This document shows, one piece after another, positions 1 to 7,073 of a stretch of 15,150 bases of DNA. The position numbers and the translations under genes are program-made. Below the pieces are notes generated by a model. That model had not been told where the DNA came from. It saw nothing but the letters and a program-made list of their open reading frames with translations, and ran no database searches. How positions within the stretch are numbered: the first letter of the stretch is position 1; every line of letters begins with the position of its first letter. The DNA is from Betaproteobacteria bacterium (GTDB lineage Bacteria; Pseudomonadota; Gammaproteobacteria; Burkholderiales; Burkholderiaceae), in contig RFXC01000096.1 of the NCBI GenBank assembly GCA_009921765.1, positions 1 to 15,150 on the forward strand, read 5' to 3'.

Positions 1-1218
1 TACCACAGCCAGGCGATCTTCACTGCCGAACAGGAAAACATCTTTCGCGGACAGACCTGGTGCTATCTTGGCCTCGAAGCCGAGCTGGCCAAGAGCGGCG
101 ATTTCCGTTCGACCCATGTCGGCAACACCCCCGTGGTGGTCACGCGAGCGGCGGATGGCGCGATCCACGCCTGGGTCAATCGCTGCGCCCACAAGGGCGC
201 GACTGTGTGCCGCTCGCTGCGCGGCAACCAGGCCGACGGGGCGTTCGTCTGCGTCTATCACCAGTGGGCCTACGACGCGACCGGTGCGCTTGTCGGCGTG
301 CCGTTCCGGCGGGGGCTGAAAGGCGTGGGCGGCTATTCGAAGGAATTCAACATGGCCGAGCATTCGCTGGAGCGGTTGCGGGTTGAGACATTCGGCGGCC
401 TCGTGTTCGGAACCTTCAGCACGTCCATTGCCCCGCTCGAGGACTTTCTGGGTCCTTTGATGCGCAAATACATTCAGCGCGTCTTCCAGCGCCCGGTCAA
501 GGTGCTGGGCTATGCGCGGCAGTTCATGGCCGGCAACTGGAAGCTCTATTCGGAAAACAGTCGTGACAGCTACCACGGCGGTCTGTTGCACCTGTTCTAT
601 CCGACTTTCGGCATCTACCGTCAGAGCCAGGAAAGCGCAGGTCTGGTTTCGGACGAGGGCTACCACACCGTCTTTACCGTGTCGAAGCCCAAGGGCGATG
701 TCGACTACGGCTCTTTCGGTGACGAGGCCAACCGCGAGATGCAGGGTGAGGCCAAGCTGCAGGACGAGCGCCTGCTGGCATTCCGCCCTGAGATCGCTGA
801 CGATGTCGGACTGCACATCCAGTCGATCTTCCCGTCGGTGGTCGTCCAGCAGATTCAGAACACACTCGCGACAAGGCAGATCGTGCCCCACGGGACCGAC
901 AAGACCGAGCTGGTCTGGACCTATTTCGGCTATGCCGACGATGACGAGGAAACGACCCGCCACCGCCTTCGCAACCTTAATCTGGTGGGACCGTCCGGGC
1001 TGATTTCGATGGAAGACGGCGAAGCGGTCGAGCTGTGCCAGCAGGGCACGATCGGTGCTGAAGGCAAGCGCAGTTTCGTAGAGATGGGCGGGGACGACGT
1101 CCGACCATCCTACGCGCCGATGGGCATGGATGAAAATTCCGTGCGCGGGTTCTGGAAGGGCTACCTCGGGCTTATGGGCAATGCCCTGGCCGATCTCGCG
1201 GCGGAGGGCCGGGCATGA
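1..1218 (+). CDS. Rieske ring-hydroxylating oxygenase large (alpha) subunit, salicylate/anthranilate type, 5'-truncated by window edge
   Basis: Catalytic subunit of a multicomponent non-haem iron oxygenase. It binds a Rieske [2Fe-2S] cluster and a mononuclear iron that activates O2 for ring hydroxylation. The frame is open from base 1, so the true start lies outside; about 405 residues are visible and probably only a short N-terminal piece is missing. Counting from the first visible codon, the Rieske ligands are C62-x-H64 and C84-x2-H87. The mononuclear-iron site is D189/H192/H197 in ENSRDSYHGGLLH, with D339 in SMEDGEA as the likely third ligand. The stretch FRGQTWCYLGLEAE and the NRCAHKG context resemble the AndAc/AhdA1c group (anthranilate dioxygenase, sphingomonad salicylate 1-hydroxylase) more than biphenyl or naphthalene dioxygenases. 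With a catechol meta pathway downstream, salicylate-to-catechol is the best guess, but the substrate is not proven. The stop overlaps the beta-subunit start (ATGA). No dedicated ferredoxin or reductase adjoins it inside the window. Confidence 0.93.
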   Translation, partial: YHSQAIFTAEQENIFRGQTWCYLGLEAELAKSGDFRSTHVGNTPVVVTRAADGAIHAWVNRCAHKGATVCRSLRGNQADGAFVCVYHQWAYDATGALVGVPFRRGLKGVGGYSKEFNMAEHSLERLRVETFGGLVFGTFSTSIAPLEDFLGPLMRKYIQRVFQRPVKVLGYARQFMAGNWKLYSENSRDSYHGGLLHLFYPTFGIYRQSQESAGLVSDEGYHTVFTVSKPKGDVDYGSFGDEANREMQGEAKLQDERLLAFRPEIADDVGLHIQSIFPSVVVQQIQNTLATRQIVPHGTDKTELVWTYFGYADDDEETTRHRLRNLNLVGPSGLISMEDGEAVELCQQGTIGAEGKRSFVEMGGDDVRPSYAPMGMDENSVRGFWKGYLGLMGNALADLAAEGRA

Positions 1219-1694
1219 GCGTGGCAGCCGCACGAGCACAAGGTGCGATCGACGATTTCAATGCGGCTTACGGGCTTTGCCTTGATGATGACCGGCTCGA
1301 GCAATGGCCCAACCTGTTCGTTGAAGATTGCCTGTACCAGGTGATTGCGCGCGAGAATGTCGATAACGGCTTGCCCGCAGCAGTCATGTATTGCGACAGC
1401 AAAGGGATGCTGGTCGACCGCGTGGTTGCGCTGCGCAAGGCCAACGTATTTCCCGAACATTTCAACCGCCATCTGATCGGGCGCGCGGTGATCACCGGCG
1501 TGGATGACGACGAGGTCTCCGCGGAGGCCAGTTACGTTGTTTTCCAGACCCGTAACGATGGTGAAACCCGCATCTACAATGCCGGCAAATACGTCGACCG
1601 GTTCGATCTGGGCGGCGGCCATGTCCGTCTGAAAAGCCGGACATGCATCTACGACACGCTGCGCATAGCGACCCTGCTCGCAACTCCGATCTGA
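1215..1694 (+). CDS. Ring-hydroxylating oxygenase small (beta) subunit
   Basis: Small structural subunit that should assemble with the preceding alpha subunit into an alpha3beta3 oxygenase. It is 159 residues long, as usual for the SnoaL/NTF2-fold beta subunits (about 155-180). Family signs are an N-terminal helix with a DFNAAYGLCLDDDRLEQWPNLF-like segment (about residues 13-35), then ECLYQV-like strand residues (EDCLYQVIAREN here), and the C-terminal YNAGKYVDRF motif near residue 120, followed by a basic strand ending in a short tail. The start codon at 1215 overlaps the alpha-subunit stop in ATGA, which implies translational coupling and equimolar synthesis. Beta subunits carry no cofactor, so nothing catalytic is expected here. 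It matches AndAd/AhdA2c-type partners better than xylene or biphenyl dioxygenase beta subunits, though this rests on recall rather than alignment. Confidence 0.9.
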   Translation: MSVAAARAQGAIDDFNAAYGLCLDDDRLEQWPNLFVEDCLYQVIARENVDNGLPAAVMYCDSKGMLVDRVVALRKANVFPEHFNRHLIGRAVITGVDDDEVSAEASYVVFQTRNDGETRIYNAGKYVDRFDLGGGHVRLKSRTCIYDTLRIATLLATPI

Positions 1695-1732
1695 CCGGGT
1701 CCCGTTCACTGCATCCCTGAAGGAGACTATCT

Positions 1733-2338
1733 ATGAAGTTGTTCATTAGCCCCGGTGCCTGCTCGCTCGCCCCGCACATCGCGCTTCGCGAAGCCGGCGC
1801 CACTTTCGATGCGGTCAAGGTTGATCTGGCGACCCGAAAGGTCGAGACAGGCGAGGACTTCCTGGCGGTCAATCCGTCAGGCAAGGTTCCGGCCTTGACC
1901 CTCGACAGCGGCGAAACGCTGACCGAAAACCCCGCGATCCTGCTTTACATCGCCGACCAGAAGCCGGAGGCTGGCCTGGCGCCGCGCGACGGCACCATGG
2001 ACCGGTACCGCCTGCTCAGCCGGCTGAGCTTCCTGGGTTCGGAGTTCCACAAGGCCTTCGTGCCCCTGTTTACGCCCGGCACCAGCGATGAAGCCAAGGC
2101 CGCCGCTACGACCGCAGTCAAGAATCACTTGGCCGCGCTCGATAAGGATCTCGCCGGCAAAGAGCACTATGCCGGTGCCGGTTTTAGCGTCGCGGACATC
2201 TATCTGTTCGTGATGCTGGGCTGGCCGGCTCATGTGGGGATCGACATGAGCGCCTATCCCGCGCTGGGCGCCTATTGCGGACGGATTGCGCAGCGGCCTG
2301 CGGTTGGGGCGGCCTTGCAGGCCGAAGGTCTCATCTGA
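1733..2338 (+). CDS. bphK: Glutathione S-transferase, BphK-like (beta class)
   Basis: Cytosolic glutathione S-transferase of 201 residues. The N-terminal thioredoxin-fold domain begins MKLFISPGACSL, with C10 in the position of the beta-class catalytic cysteine, and NPSGKVPAL followed by TENPAIL forms the glutathione-binding cis-Pro and SNAIL-like region. The C-terminal helical domain contains H106-K107 (EFHKAFVP), residues conserved in BphK of biphenyl degraders. BphK enzymes can dehalogenate chlorinated ring-cleavage products, and their role in unchlorinated pathways is unclear. A clear Shine-Dalgarno (AAGGAG, 1720-1725) sits seven bases before the ATG. The gene lies between the oxygenase pair and the meta-cleavage operon, as bphK genes often do in sphingomonad clusters. 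After it comes a 160-base gap, so it may be the last gene of the upstream transcription unit. No terminator is evident there. Confidence 0.93.
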   Translation: MKLFISPGACSLAPHIALREAGATFDAVKVDLATRKVETGEDFLAVNPSGKVPALTLDSGETLTENPAILLYIADQKPEAGLAPRDGTMDRYRLLSRLSFLGSEFHKAFVPLFTPGTSDEAKAAATTAVKNHLAALDKDLAGKEHYAGAGFSVADIYLFVMLGWPAHVGIDMSAYPALGAYCGRIAQRPAVGAALQAEGLI

Positions 2339-2498
2339 TCGAAGGCCGCGGGGCGGCGGCGATCGCCGTCGTCCACGTCGTTCTTCATTTGCAAATGCGT
2401 TTCAAATAGTGCAATGAACGACGCCGCTGGCGACAGAGACGACGATTCGGCGTCCAAGTTCAGCCGAATACAAAATCATCGAGGCGGGAAAGGATCGA
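2339..2498 (+). promoter_or_regulatory. Dyad-rich intergenic region upstream of xylF; candidate promoter/operator
   Basis: This 160-base gap is the largest non-coding stretch between + strand genes. It contains a perfect 12-base palindrome CATTTGCAAATG (2386-2397) inside an 8-base inverted repeat CGTCGTTC (2376-2383) / GAACGACG (2416-2423). A second dyad is ATTCGGC-N11-GCCGAAT (2445-2469). The patch 2380-2415 is clearly more AT-rich than the surroundings. I could not settle on a convincing -35/-10 pair. The position directly before xylF, where the tightly spaced meta operon starts, suggests a promoter with regulator-binding sites. This is inference. Confidence 0.45.
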
Positions 2499-3359
2499 AT
2501 GGCTACCATGGCAAGCTCGACATTGGACGCGGCACGTCCGGAAATCGGTAGGTCGCTGGTTGTCGGCGGAAGCTCGACCAATTACCACGACGTCGGCGAA
2601 GGCGCCCCGGTGCTGCTGGTCCACGGTTCAGGCCCCGGCGTGACTGCCTGGGCTAACTGGCGGCTGAATATGCCGGTTCTCGCCGAGGATTTCCGGGTCA
2701 TCGCGCCCGACATGTTCGGCTTCGGCTACTCGGACAGCAAGGGCCGGATCGAAGACAAGCAGGTTTGGGTCGACCAGCTGGCCGGTTTTCTTGACGGGCT
2801 GGGCATCGACAAGGTGTCGATGGTCGGCAATTCATTCGGTGGCGGCATCACGCTCGCATTCATGATCGCTCATCCTGATCGAGTCGAACGCGCGGTGCTG
2901 ATGGGTCCGGCCGGGCTCAATTTCCCGATCACTCCGGCGCTCGACAAGGTCTGGGGTTATGAACCCTCGGTCGAGGCGATGCGCGAATCGCTCAAATACC
3001 TTGCCTGGGATCATGGCCGCTTGACCGAGGATCTGATCCAGTCGCGCTATGTCGCAAGCGCCCGGCCCGAAGCACATGAACCCTATCACGCTACGTTCGG
3101 CGGGGCCGACCGCCAGGGCAACGTGGCGATGCTCGCCAGCCGCGAAGAAGACATCGCCGCACTCGAGCACGAAACGCTGATCCTGCATGGCGTCGCTGAT
3201 CAGGTGATCCCGTTGGATTCAACCGTGAAACTCGCCGGTTTGATGAAGCGTGCGGACTTGCACCTCTTCGCCGAGTGCGGACACTGGGTGCAGATCGAAC
3301 GGATGGCAAGCTTCAACCGCATGGTTGCCGAGTTTTTTAAGAATGGCCTCAAGGCCTGA
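2499..3359 (+). CDS. xylF: 2-Hydroxymuconic semialdehyde hydrolase
   Basis: Alpha/beta-hydrolase that cleaves a C-C bond in the catechol ring-fission product, releasing formate (or a carboxylic acid from 3-substituted catechols) and 2-oxopent-4-enoate. It is 286 residues long, typical of XylF/DmpD/TodF. The oxyanion-hole motif LLVHGSGPGVTAW is near residue 38, and PDMFGFGYSD follows. The catalytic triad is readable as S112 in GNSFGG, D234 in HGVADQVIP and H262 in ECGHWVQIE. The start at 2499 is supported by a GGAAAGGA ribosome site (2487-2494); a second in-frame ATG nine bases later is possible. It is the first gene after the dyad-rich gap and is followed 18 bases later by xylE. This branch handles ketone ring-fission products from 3-methylcatechol, while XylG handles the aldehyde product. 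Confidence 0.94.
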   Translation: MATMASSTLDAARPEIGRSLVVGGSSTNYHDVGEGAPVLLVHGSGPGVTAWANWRLNMPVLAEDFRVIAPDMFGFGYSDSKGRIEDKQVWVDQLAGFLDGLGIDKVSMVGNSFGGGITLAFMIAHPDRVERAVLMGPAGLNFPITPALDKVWGYEPSVEAMRESLKYLAWDHGRLTEDLIQSRYVASARPEAHEPYHATFGGADRQGNVAMLASREEDIAALEHETLILHGVADQVIPLDSTVKLAGLMKRADLHLFAECGHWVQIERMASFNRMVAEFFKNGLKA

Positions 3360-3377
3360 TCGGAGAGGATAATCGTC

Positions 3378-4301
3378 ATGGCTCTAACTGGTGTAATTCG
3401 TCCCGGTTATGTGCAACTCAGGGTCCTCGACCTCGATGAGGCCATTACCCATTATCGCGACCGGATTGGCCTGAACTTCGTCAATCGCGACGGCGACCGC
3501 GCCTTCTTCCAGGCGTTCGACGAATTCGATCGTCATAGCATCATCCTGCGTGAGGCCGATCAGGCTGGCATGGACGTGATGGGTTTCAAGGTCGCCAAGG
3601 ATGCCGACCTCGATCATTTTGCCGAACGCCTTCTCGATATCGGCGTCAATGTCGACGTGATCCCGGCCGGATCGGACCCCGGTGTGGGTCGCAAGATCCG
3701 CTTCAACACGCCGACCCAGCACGTGTTCGAACTCTATGCCGAAATGGAACTGTCGGCCACCGGCCCGGCGGTCAAGAACCCCGATGTCTGGGTGGTCGAA
3801 CCGCGCGGCATGCGCGCTACCCGCTTCGATCACTGCGCGCTGAATGGCGTGGACATCTCAGCATCCGCAAAGATCTTCGTCGACGCGCTCGATTTTGCGG
3901 TTACCGAGGAGCTGGTCGATGAAGGCAGCGGCACCCGCCTCGGCATCTTCCTGAGCTGCAGCAACAAGGCGCACGATGTTGCCTTCCTCGGCTATCCCGA
4001 AGACGGCAAGATCCACCACACCTCGTTCAATCTCGAATCCTGGCACGATGTCGGCCATGCTGCCGATATCATCAGCCGTTACGACATCTCGCTCGATATC
4101 GGACCGACGCGTCACGGAATCACCCGCGGCCAGACGATCTATTTCTTCGATCCGTCGGGCAACCGCAACGAGACTTTCAGCGGCGGTTACATCTACTACC
4201 CGGACAATCCGCAGCGGATGTGGCAGGCGGAGAGCGCCGGCAAAGCGATCTTCTACTACGAGAAAGCGCTTAACGACCGCTTCATGACGGTGAACACCTG
4301 A
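3378..4301 (+). CDS. xylE: Catechol 2,3-dioxygenase (extradiol, type I)
   Basis: Fe(II) extradiol dioxygenase that opens catechol and methylcatechols next to the diol to give yellow 2-hydroxymuconic semialdehyde. Its 307 residues match the two-domain vicinal-oxygen-chelate enzymes such as TOL XylE. The start RPGYVQLRVLDLDEAI is diagnostic. The iron ligands are visible as H152 (RFDHCAL), H214 (KIHHTSF, second His by comparison with XylE) and E265 (GNRNETF). The extradiol signature runs from GPTRHGITRG through YFFDPSGNRNE, and the C-terminus NDRFMTVNT is like that of Pseudomonas XylE. A GGAGAGGA ribosome site lies at 3362-3369. The next gene starts two bases after the stop, so the pair is translationally linked. 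The reactivating ferredoxin XylT is encoded in the same operon but about 5.7 kb downstream rather than adjacent. Confidence 0.97.
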   Translation: MALTGVIRPGYVQLRVLDLDEAITHYRDRIGLNFVNRDGDRAFFQAFDEFDRHSIILREADQAGMDVMGFKVAKDADLDHFAERLLDIGVNVDVIPAGSDPGVGRKIRFNTPTQHVFELYAEMELSATGPAVKNPDVWVVEPRGMRATRFDHCALNGVDISASAKIFVDALDFAVTEELVDEGSGTRLGIFLSCSNKAHDVAFLGYPEDGKIHHTSFNLESWHDVGHAADIISRYDISLDIGPTRHGITRGQTIYFFDPSGNRNETFSGGYIYYPDNPQRMWQAESAGKAIFYYEKALNDRFMTVNT

Positions 4302-4303
4302 TC

Positions 4304-4735
4304 ATGGACGGGGTGATTACGATCCGGACAGTCGGTCACGAACTGGCGCTCAAGGCAGCAGCTGCGGCCGTTGCCAAGGGTGCCACTGTGGGCTGTCCGG
4401 TCGTCGTCGCCGTGGTCGGTGCCGGGGGGGATCTGGTTGCGCTTCTGTGCGCCAGCGGCGCCCCTTCACCGTCCGCGAAGATCGCGCAGGACAAGGCCTA
4501 CAGCGCCGCCAGCTTCCGCGTCCCGACGCCGGAACTCTACGCGATGGTCTCGGGCAATCCCGCCTTGCGCGACGGGATCGTCGCGCAGCCGGGCATCGCT
4601 ATGTTCGGTGGGGGGTTGCCGATTGAAATCGCCGGTGAATTCGTCGGTGCGATCGGTGTTTCCGGCGGAAGCGAAGCGATGGACGTCGAATGCGCCAATG
4701 CCGGTCTGGCCGCAGTCGGCGCAAAGAAATTTTGA
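4304..4735 (+). CDS. DUF336 (GlcG/HbpS-like) small protein in meta operon
   Basis: A 143-residue protein of the GlcG/HbpS family (DUF336). It shows the family pattern of a long N-terminal Ala-rich helix (ALKAAAAAVAKGATVG, about residues 14-29), the strand CPVVVAVVGAGGDLVALLC, a SAKIAQDKAYSAASF helix, and the Gly-rich end MFGGGLPIE...GAIGVSGGSEAMDVECA. No signal peptide is seen, so it is probably cytoplasmic. Family members include haem-binding HbpS and unassigned ORFs that recur in aromatic-degradation operons (for example NahX next to nah genes). The biochemical role here is unknown; help to the iron enzyme XylE, or binding of a pathway intermediate, are guesses. It begins two bases after xylE and lies 41 bases before xylG, firmly inside the operon. 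Confidence 0.85.
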   Translation: MDGVITIRTVGHELALKAAAAAVAKGATVGCPVVVAVVGAGGDLVALLCASGAPSPSAKIAQDKAYSAASFRVPTPELYAMVSGNPALRDGIVAQPGIAMFGGGLPIEIAGEFVGAIGVSGGSEAMDVECANAGLAAVGAKKF

Positions 4736-4776
4736 TCCAACATGGCCCTCTGGCCAACTTAGGTAATCCTGCACCA

Positions 4777-6252
4777 ATGACCTCACCTTCTGTCACGGAT
4801 ACTATCCTGAACTTCATTGACGGTTCCTATCGCCAGGGAAGCGACGGCAAGTCGTTTCCCAATGTCGATCCGGCCACCGGATTGCAGATCGGACTTGTTC
4901 ACGAAGCGAGCGAAGCTGACGTCGCCGACGCTGTTGCGGCGGCCAAGGCCGCGTTCAAGGGGCCGTGGGGCAAGATGACCACGGCCGAACGGGTCAAGCT
5001 GATCGCCGCCGTCGCGACCGAGATCGAACGCCGCGCCGACGATTTCCTTGCGGCCGAAGTGGCCGATACCGGCAAGCCGCAACATATTGCCTCGCATATC
5101 GACATCCCGCGCGGCGCCGCCAACTTCCGCATGTTCGCCGATGTCATCTCGACCATGCCGGGCGAGAGCTTCAACACCCCCACGCCCGATGGCGGGCAGG
5201 CGCTCAACTATACCGTTCGCAAGCCGAAGGGTGTCGTCGCGGTCGTCTGCCCGTGGAACTTTCCGCTGCTGCTGATGACCTGGAAGGTCGGCCCCGCCCT
5301 CGCCTGCGGCAATACCGTGGTGGTCAAGCCTTCGGAGGAAACGCCGCGCACCGCCGCGCTGCTTGGCGAAGTGATGAACGCCGTAGGCATGCCCAAGGGG
5401 GTCTACAATGTGGTCCACGGCTTCGGCCCCGGTTCCGCGGGCGAATTCCTCACGTCCAATCCCGATGTCGATGCTATCACCTTCACCGGCGAGACGGCGA
5501 CCGGCCAGGCGATCATGCAGAAGGCCGCGGTCGGCGTGCGCGACATTTCGTTCGAGCTTGGCGGCAAGAACCCGGCGATCGTGTTTGCCGATGCCGATCT
5601 CGACAAGGCGGTCGAAGGCTTGTCGCGCTCGGTGTTTCTCAACACCGGCCAGGTCTGTCTGGGCACAGAGCGGGTCTATGTCGAACGTCCGATTTTCGAT
5701 GCGTTCGTGGCGCGGATGGCCAAAGCGGCGCAGAGCTTCAAGCCAGGCGAAACCGGCGATCCCAGCTATCTTGGTCCATTGATCAGCGCCGAGCATCGCG
5801 ACAAGGTGCTGGGCTATTACCGTCGCGCGGTCGAGGACGGGGCCACCGTGGTGACCGGCGGTGGCGTGCCGGAAGTCCCGGAAGAGGTGGCGGGCGGCTT
5901 CTACGTCGAACCCACGCTGTGGACCGGGCTTGCCCACGACGACACCGTGATGCGCGAGGAAATCTTCGGGCCCTGCTGCGGGATAGTGCCGTTCGACAGC
6001 GAGGACGAGGTGATCGAGCTCGCGAACGATACCCCCTACGGTCTGTGCGCCTCGGTCTGGACCGAAAACATGTCGCGCGGACACCGCGTGGCGGCGGCAA
6101 TGGATGTAGGGGTGTGCTGGGTCAATTCCTGGTTCTTGCGCGACCTGCGCACCGCCTTCGGCGGGTCAGGCCATTCCGGGATCGGTCGCGAGGGCGGGGT
6201 GCACAGCCTCGAATTCTACACCGAGATCACCAACATTTGCGTGAAGCTGTAA
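4777..6252 (+). CDS. xylG: 2-Hydroxymuconic semialdehyde dehydrogenase
   Basis: NAD-dependent aldehyde dehydrogenase that oxidises 2-hydroxymuconic semialdehyde to 2-hydroxymuconate, opening the oxalocrotonate branch. From the chosen ATG it is 491 residues, the usual XylG/DmpC length. It shows HIDIPRGAANF near residue 108, the NAD-site run CPWNFPLLLMTWK and KPSEETP, the general base E260 in FELGGKNP and the catalytic C294 in NTGQVCLGTERVYV. The end SGIGREGGVHSLEFYTEI is typical of this subfamily. The frame is also open upstream to an ATG at 4690, but that would overlap the DUF336 gene and add residues foreign to the family, so 4777 is preferred although its ribosome site (TAGGTAA) is weak. 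The next gene, xylJ, starts four bases after the stop. Confidence 0.95.
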   Translation: MTSPSVTDTILNFIDGSYRQGSDGKSFPNVDPATGLQIGLVHEASEADVADAVAAAKAAFKGPWGKMTTAERVKLIAAVATEIERRADDFLAAEVADTGKPQHIASHIDIPRGAANFRMFADVISTMPGESFNTPTPDGGQALNYTVRKPKGVVAVVCPWNFPLLLMTWKVGPALACGNTVVVKPSEETPRTAALLGEVMNAVGMPKGVYNVVHGFGPGSAGEFLTSNPDVDAITFTGETATGQAIMQKAAVGVRDISFELGGKNPAIVFADADLDKAVEGLSRSVFLNTGQVCLGTERVYVERPIFDAFVARMAKAAQSFKPGETGDPSYLGPLISAEHRDKVLGYYRRAVEDGATVVTGGGVPEVPEEVAGGFYVEPTLWTGLAHDDTVMREEIFGPCCGIVPFDSEDEVIELANDTPYGLCASVWTENMSRGHRVAAAMDVGVCWVNSWFLRDLRTAFGGSGHSGIGREGGVHSLEFYTEITNICVKL

Positions 6253-6256
6253 GACG

Positions 6257-7051
6257 ATGACAATCGACCCCAAGACTATCGAACAAGCGGCCCTGGCGCT
6301 GCGCGGCGCGGCCGAAACGGGGAAGCCGGTCAGCCCGATCCGCGACCTGATTTCGGCTGGTGGCGTTGAAGCAGCCTATGCCGTGCAGGAAGCCAACACC
6401 AAGCTCTACCTCGCCAACGGCCGGCGCTTGGTCGGCCGCAAGATCGGCCTGACCTCGCTCGCGGTGCAACGCCAGCTCGGGGTGGACCAGCCAGACTACG
6501 GGATGCTGTTCGCCGACATGGACGTGCCCGAAGGCATTCCGGTGTCGCTCGACCAGGTGATCCAGCCCAAGGTCGAGGCCGAGATCGCGATCGTGGTCGG
6601 CCGCGATCTGCCGCACCCCGACATGACGACAGCGGAGATGATTCGGGCGGTCGAATATGTCGTTCCCGCGATCGAGATCGTGGACAGCCGTGTTGCCAAT
6701 TGGGATATCAAGATCTGGGACACGATCGCTGACAACGCCTCGAGCGGGCTGTTCGTGCTCGGCGCGGTGCCGCGCAAGCTCGACGGGCTCGATCTGCGCA
6801 GCTGCGGCATGGTCATGGAAGTCAAAGGCGAACCGATTTCGGTCGGTGCCGGGATTGCCTGTCTGGGCAGCCCGATCACCGCCTCGCTGTGGCTGGCGCG
6901 GGTGATGGCCAAAGCGGGGCGTCCGTTACTCGAAGGCGATGTAATCCTGTCGGGCGCGCTCGGGCCGATGGCCGGGGTTGCGCGCGGCGATGTGGTCGAA
7001 GCCCGGATCAACGGACTCGGAACGGTCCGCGCCGCGTTCGCCGCTGACTGA
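6257..7051 (+). CDS. xylJ: 2-Oxopent-4-enoate (2-hydroxypenta-2,4-dienoate) hydratase
   Basis: Adds water to 2-hydroxypenta-2,4-dienoate to give 4-hydroxy-2-oxovalerate, the common step after both the hydrolase and the oxalocrotonate branches. It is 264 residues long, a member of the FAH-like hydratase/decarboxylase family. It is told apart from the homologous decarboxylase by [11 protein letters not shown]...[19 protein letters not shown] (about residues 55-92), typical of MhpD/XylJ/Bph[10 protein letters not shown] near residue 104 carries the acidic metal-site residues, and PAIEIVDSR and [11 protein letters not shown] follow. It sits four bases after xylG. A 22-base gap with a good ribosome site separates it from xylQ. 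XylJ and XylI are known to form a complex in the TOL pathway, which would keep the unstable dienol from escaping; both genes are present here. Confidence 0.94.
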   Translation: MTIDPKTIEQAALALRGAAETGKPVSPIRDLISAGGVEAAYAVQEANTKLYLANGRRLVGRKIGLTSLAVQRQLGVDQPDYGMLFADMDVPEGIPVSLDQVIQPKVEAEIAIVVGRDLPHPDMTTAEMIRAVEYVVPAIEIVDSRVANWDIKIWDTIADNASSGLFVLGAVPRKLDGLDLRSCGMVMEVKGEPISVGAGIACLGSPITASLWLARVMAKAGRPLLEGDVILSGALGPMAGVARGDVVEARINGLGTVRAAFAAD

Positions 7052-7060
7052 ATTCAAATT

Positions 7061-7065
7061 GGAGG
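7061..7065 (+). promoter_or_regulatory. Ribosome binding site deciding the xylQ start
   Basis: GGAGG lies eight bases before the ATG at 7074. The reading frame of xylQ is open further upstream to an ATG at 6978 inside xylJ, but this site and the family's N-terminus ([12 protein letters not shown]) place the true start at 7074. Confidence 0.75.
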
Positions 7066-7073
7066 CTGGTCAA

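Noticed and set aside
2357..2368. Palindrome CGGCGATCGCCG after bphK
   Set aside because: It has no loop and no T-run, and such GC-rich palindromes are common in this base composition; not called as a terminator.
4743..4756. Small hairpin TGGCC-CTCT-GGCCA between the DUF336 gene and xylG
   Set aside because: Only five base pairs; too weak to claim a function.
4690..4776. Possible N-terminal extension of xylG from an earlier ATG
   Set aside because: It would overlap the DUF336 gene by 46 bases and adds residues unlike any XylG; ATG at 4777 gives the family length.
4783..6084. Long - strand open frame (433 codons) opposite xylG
   Set aside because: Same shadow effect. It is Arg/Gly/His-rich with no recognisable domain, and it lies exactly within xylG.
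4965..6260. Second + strand frame of 431 codons within xylG
   Set aside because: Out-of-frame shadow rich in Arg; the xylG frame carries all aldehyde dehydrogenase motifs.
6978..7073. Possible N-terminal extension of xylQ
   Set aside because: It lies inside xylJ, while GGAGG before 7074 and the Rossmann start fix the shorter protein.
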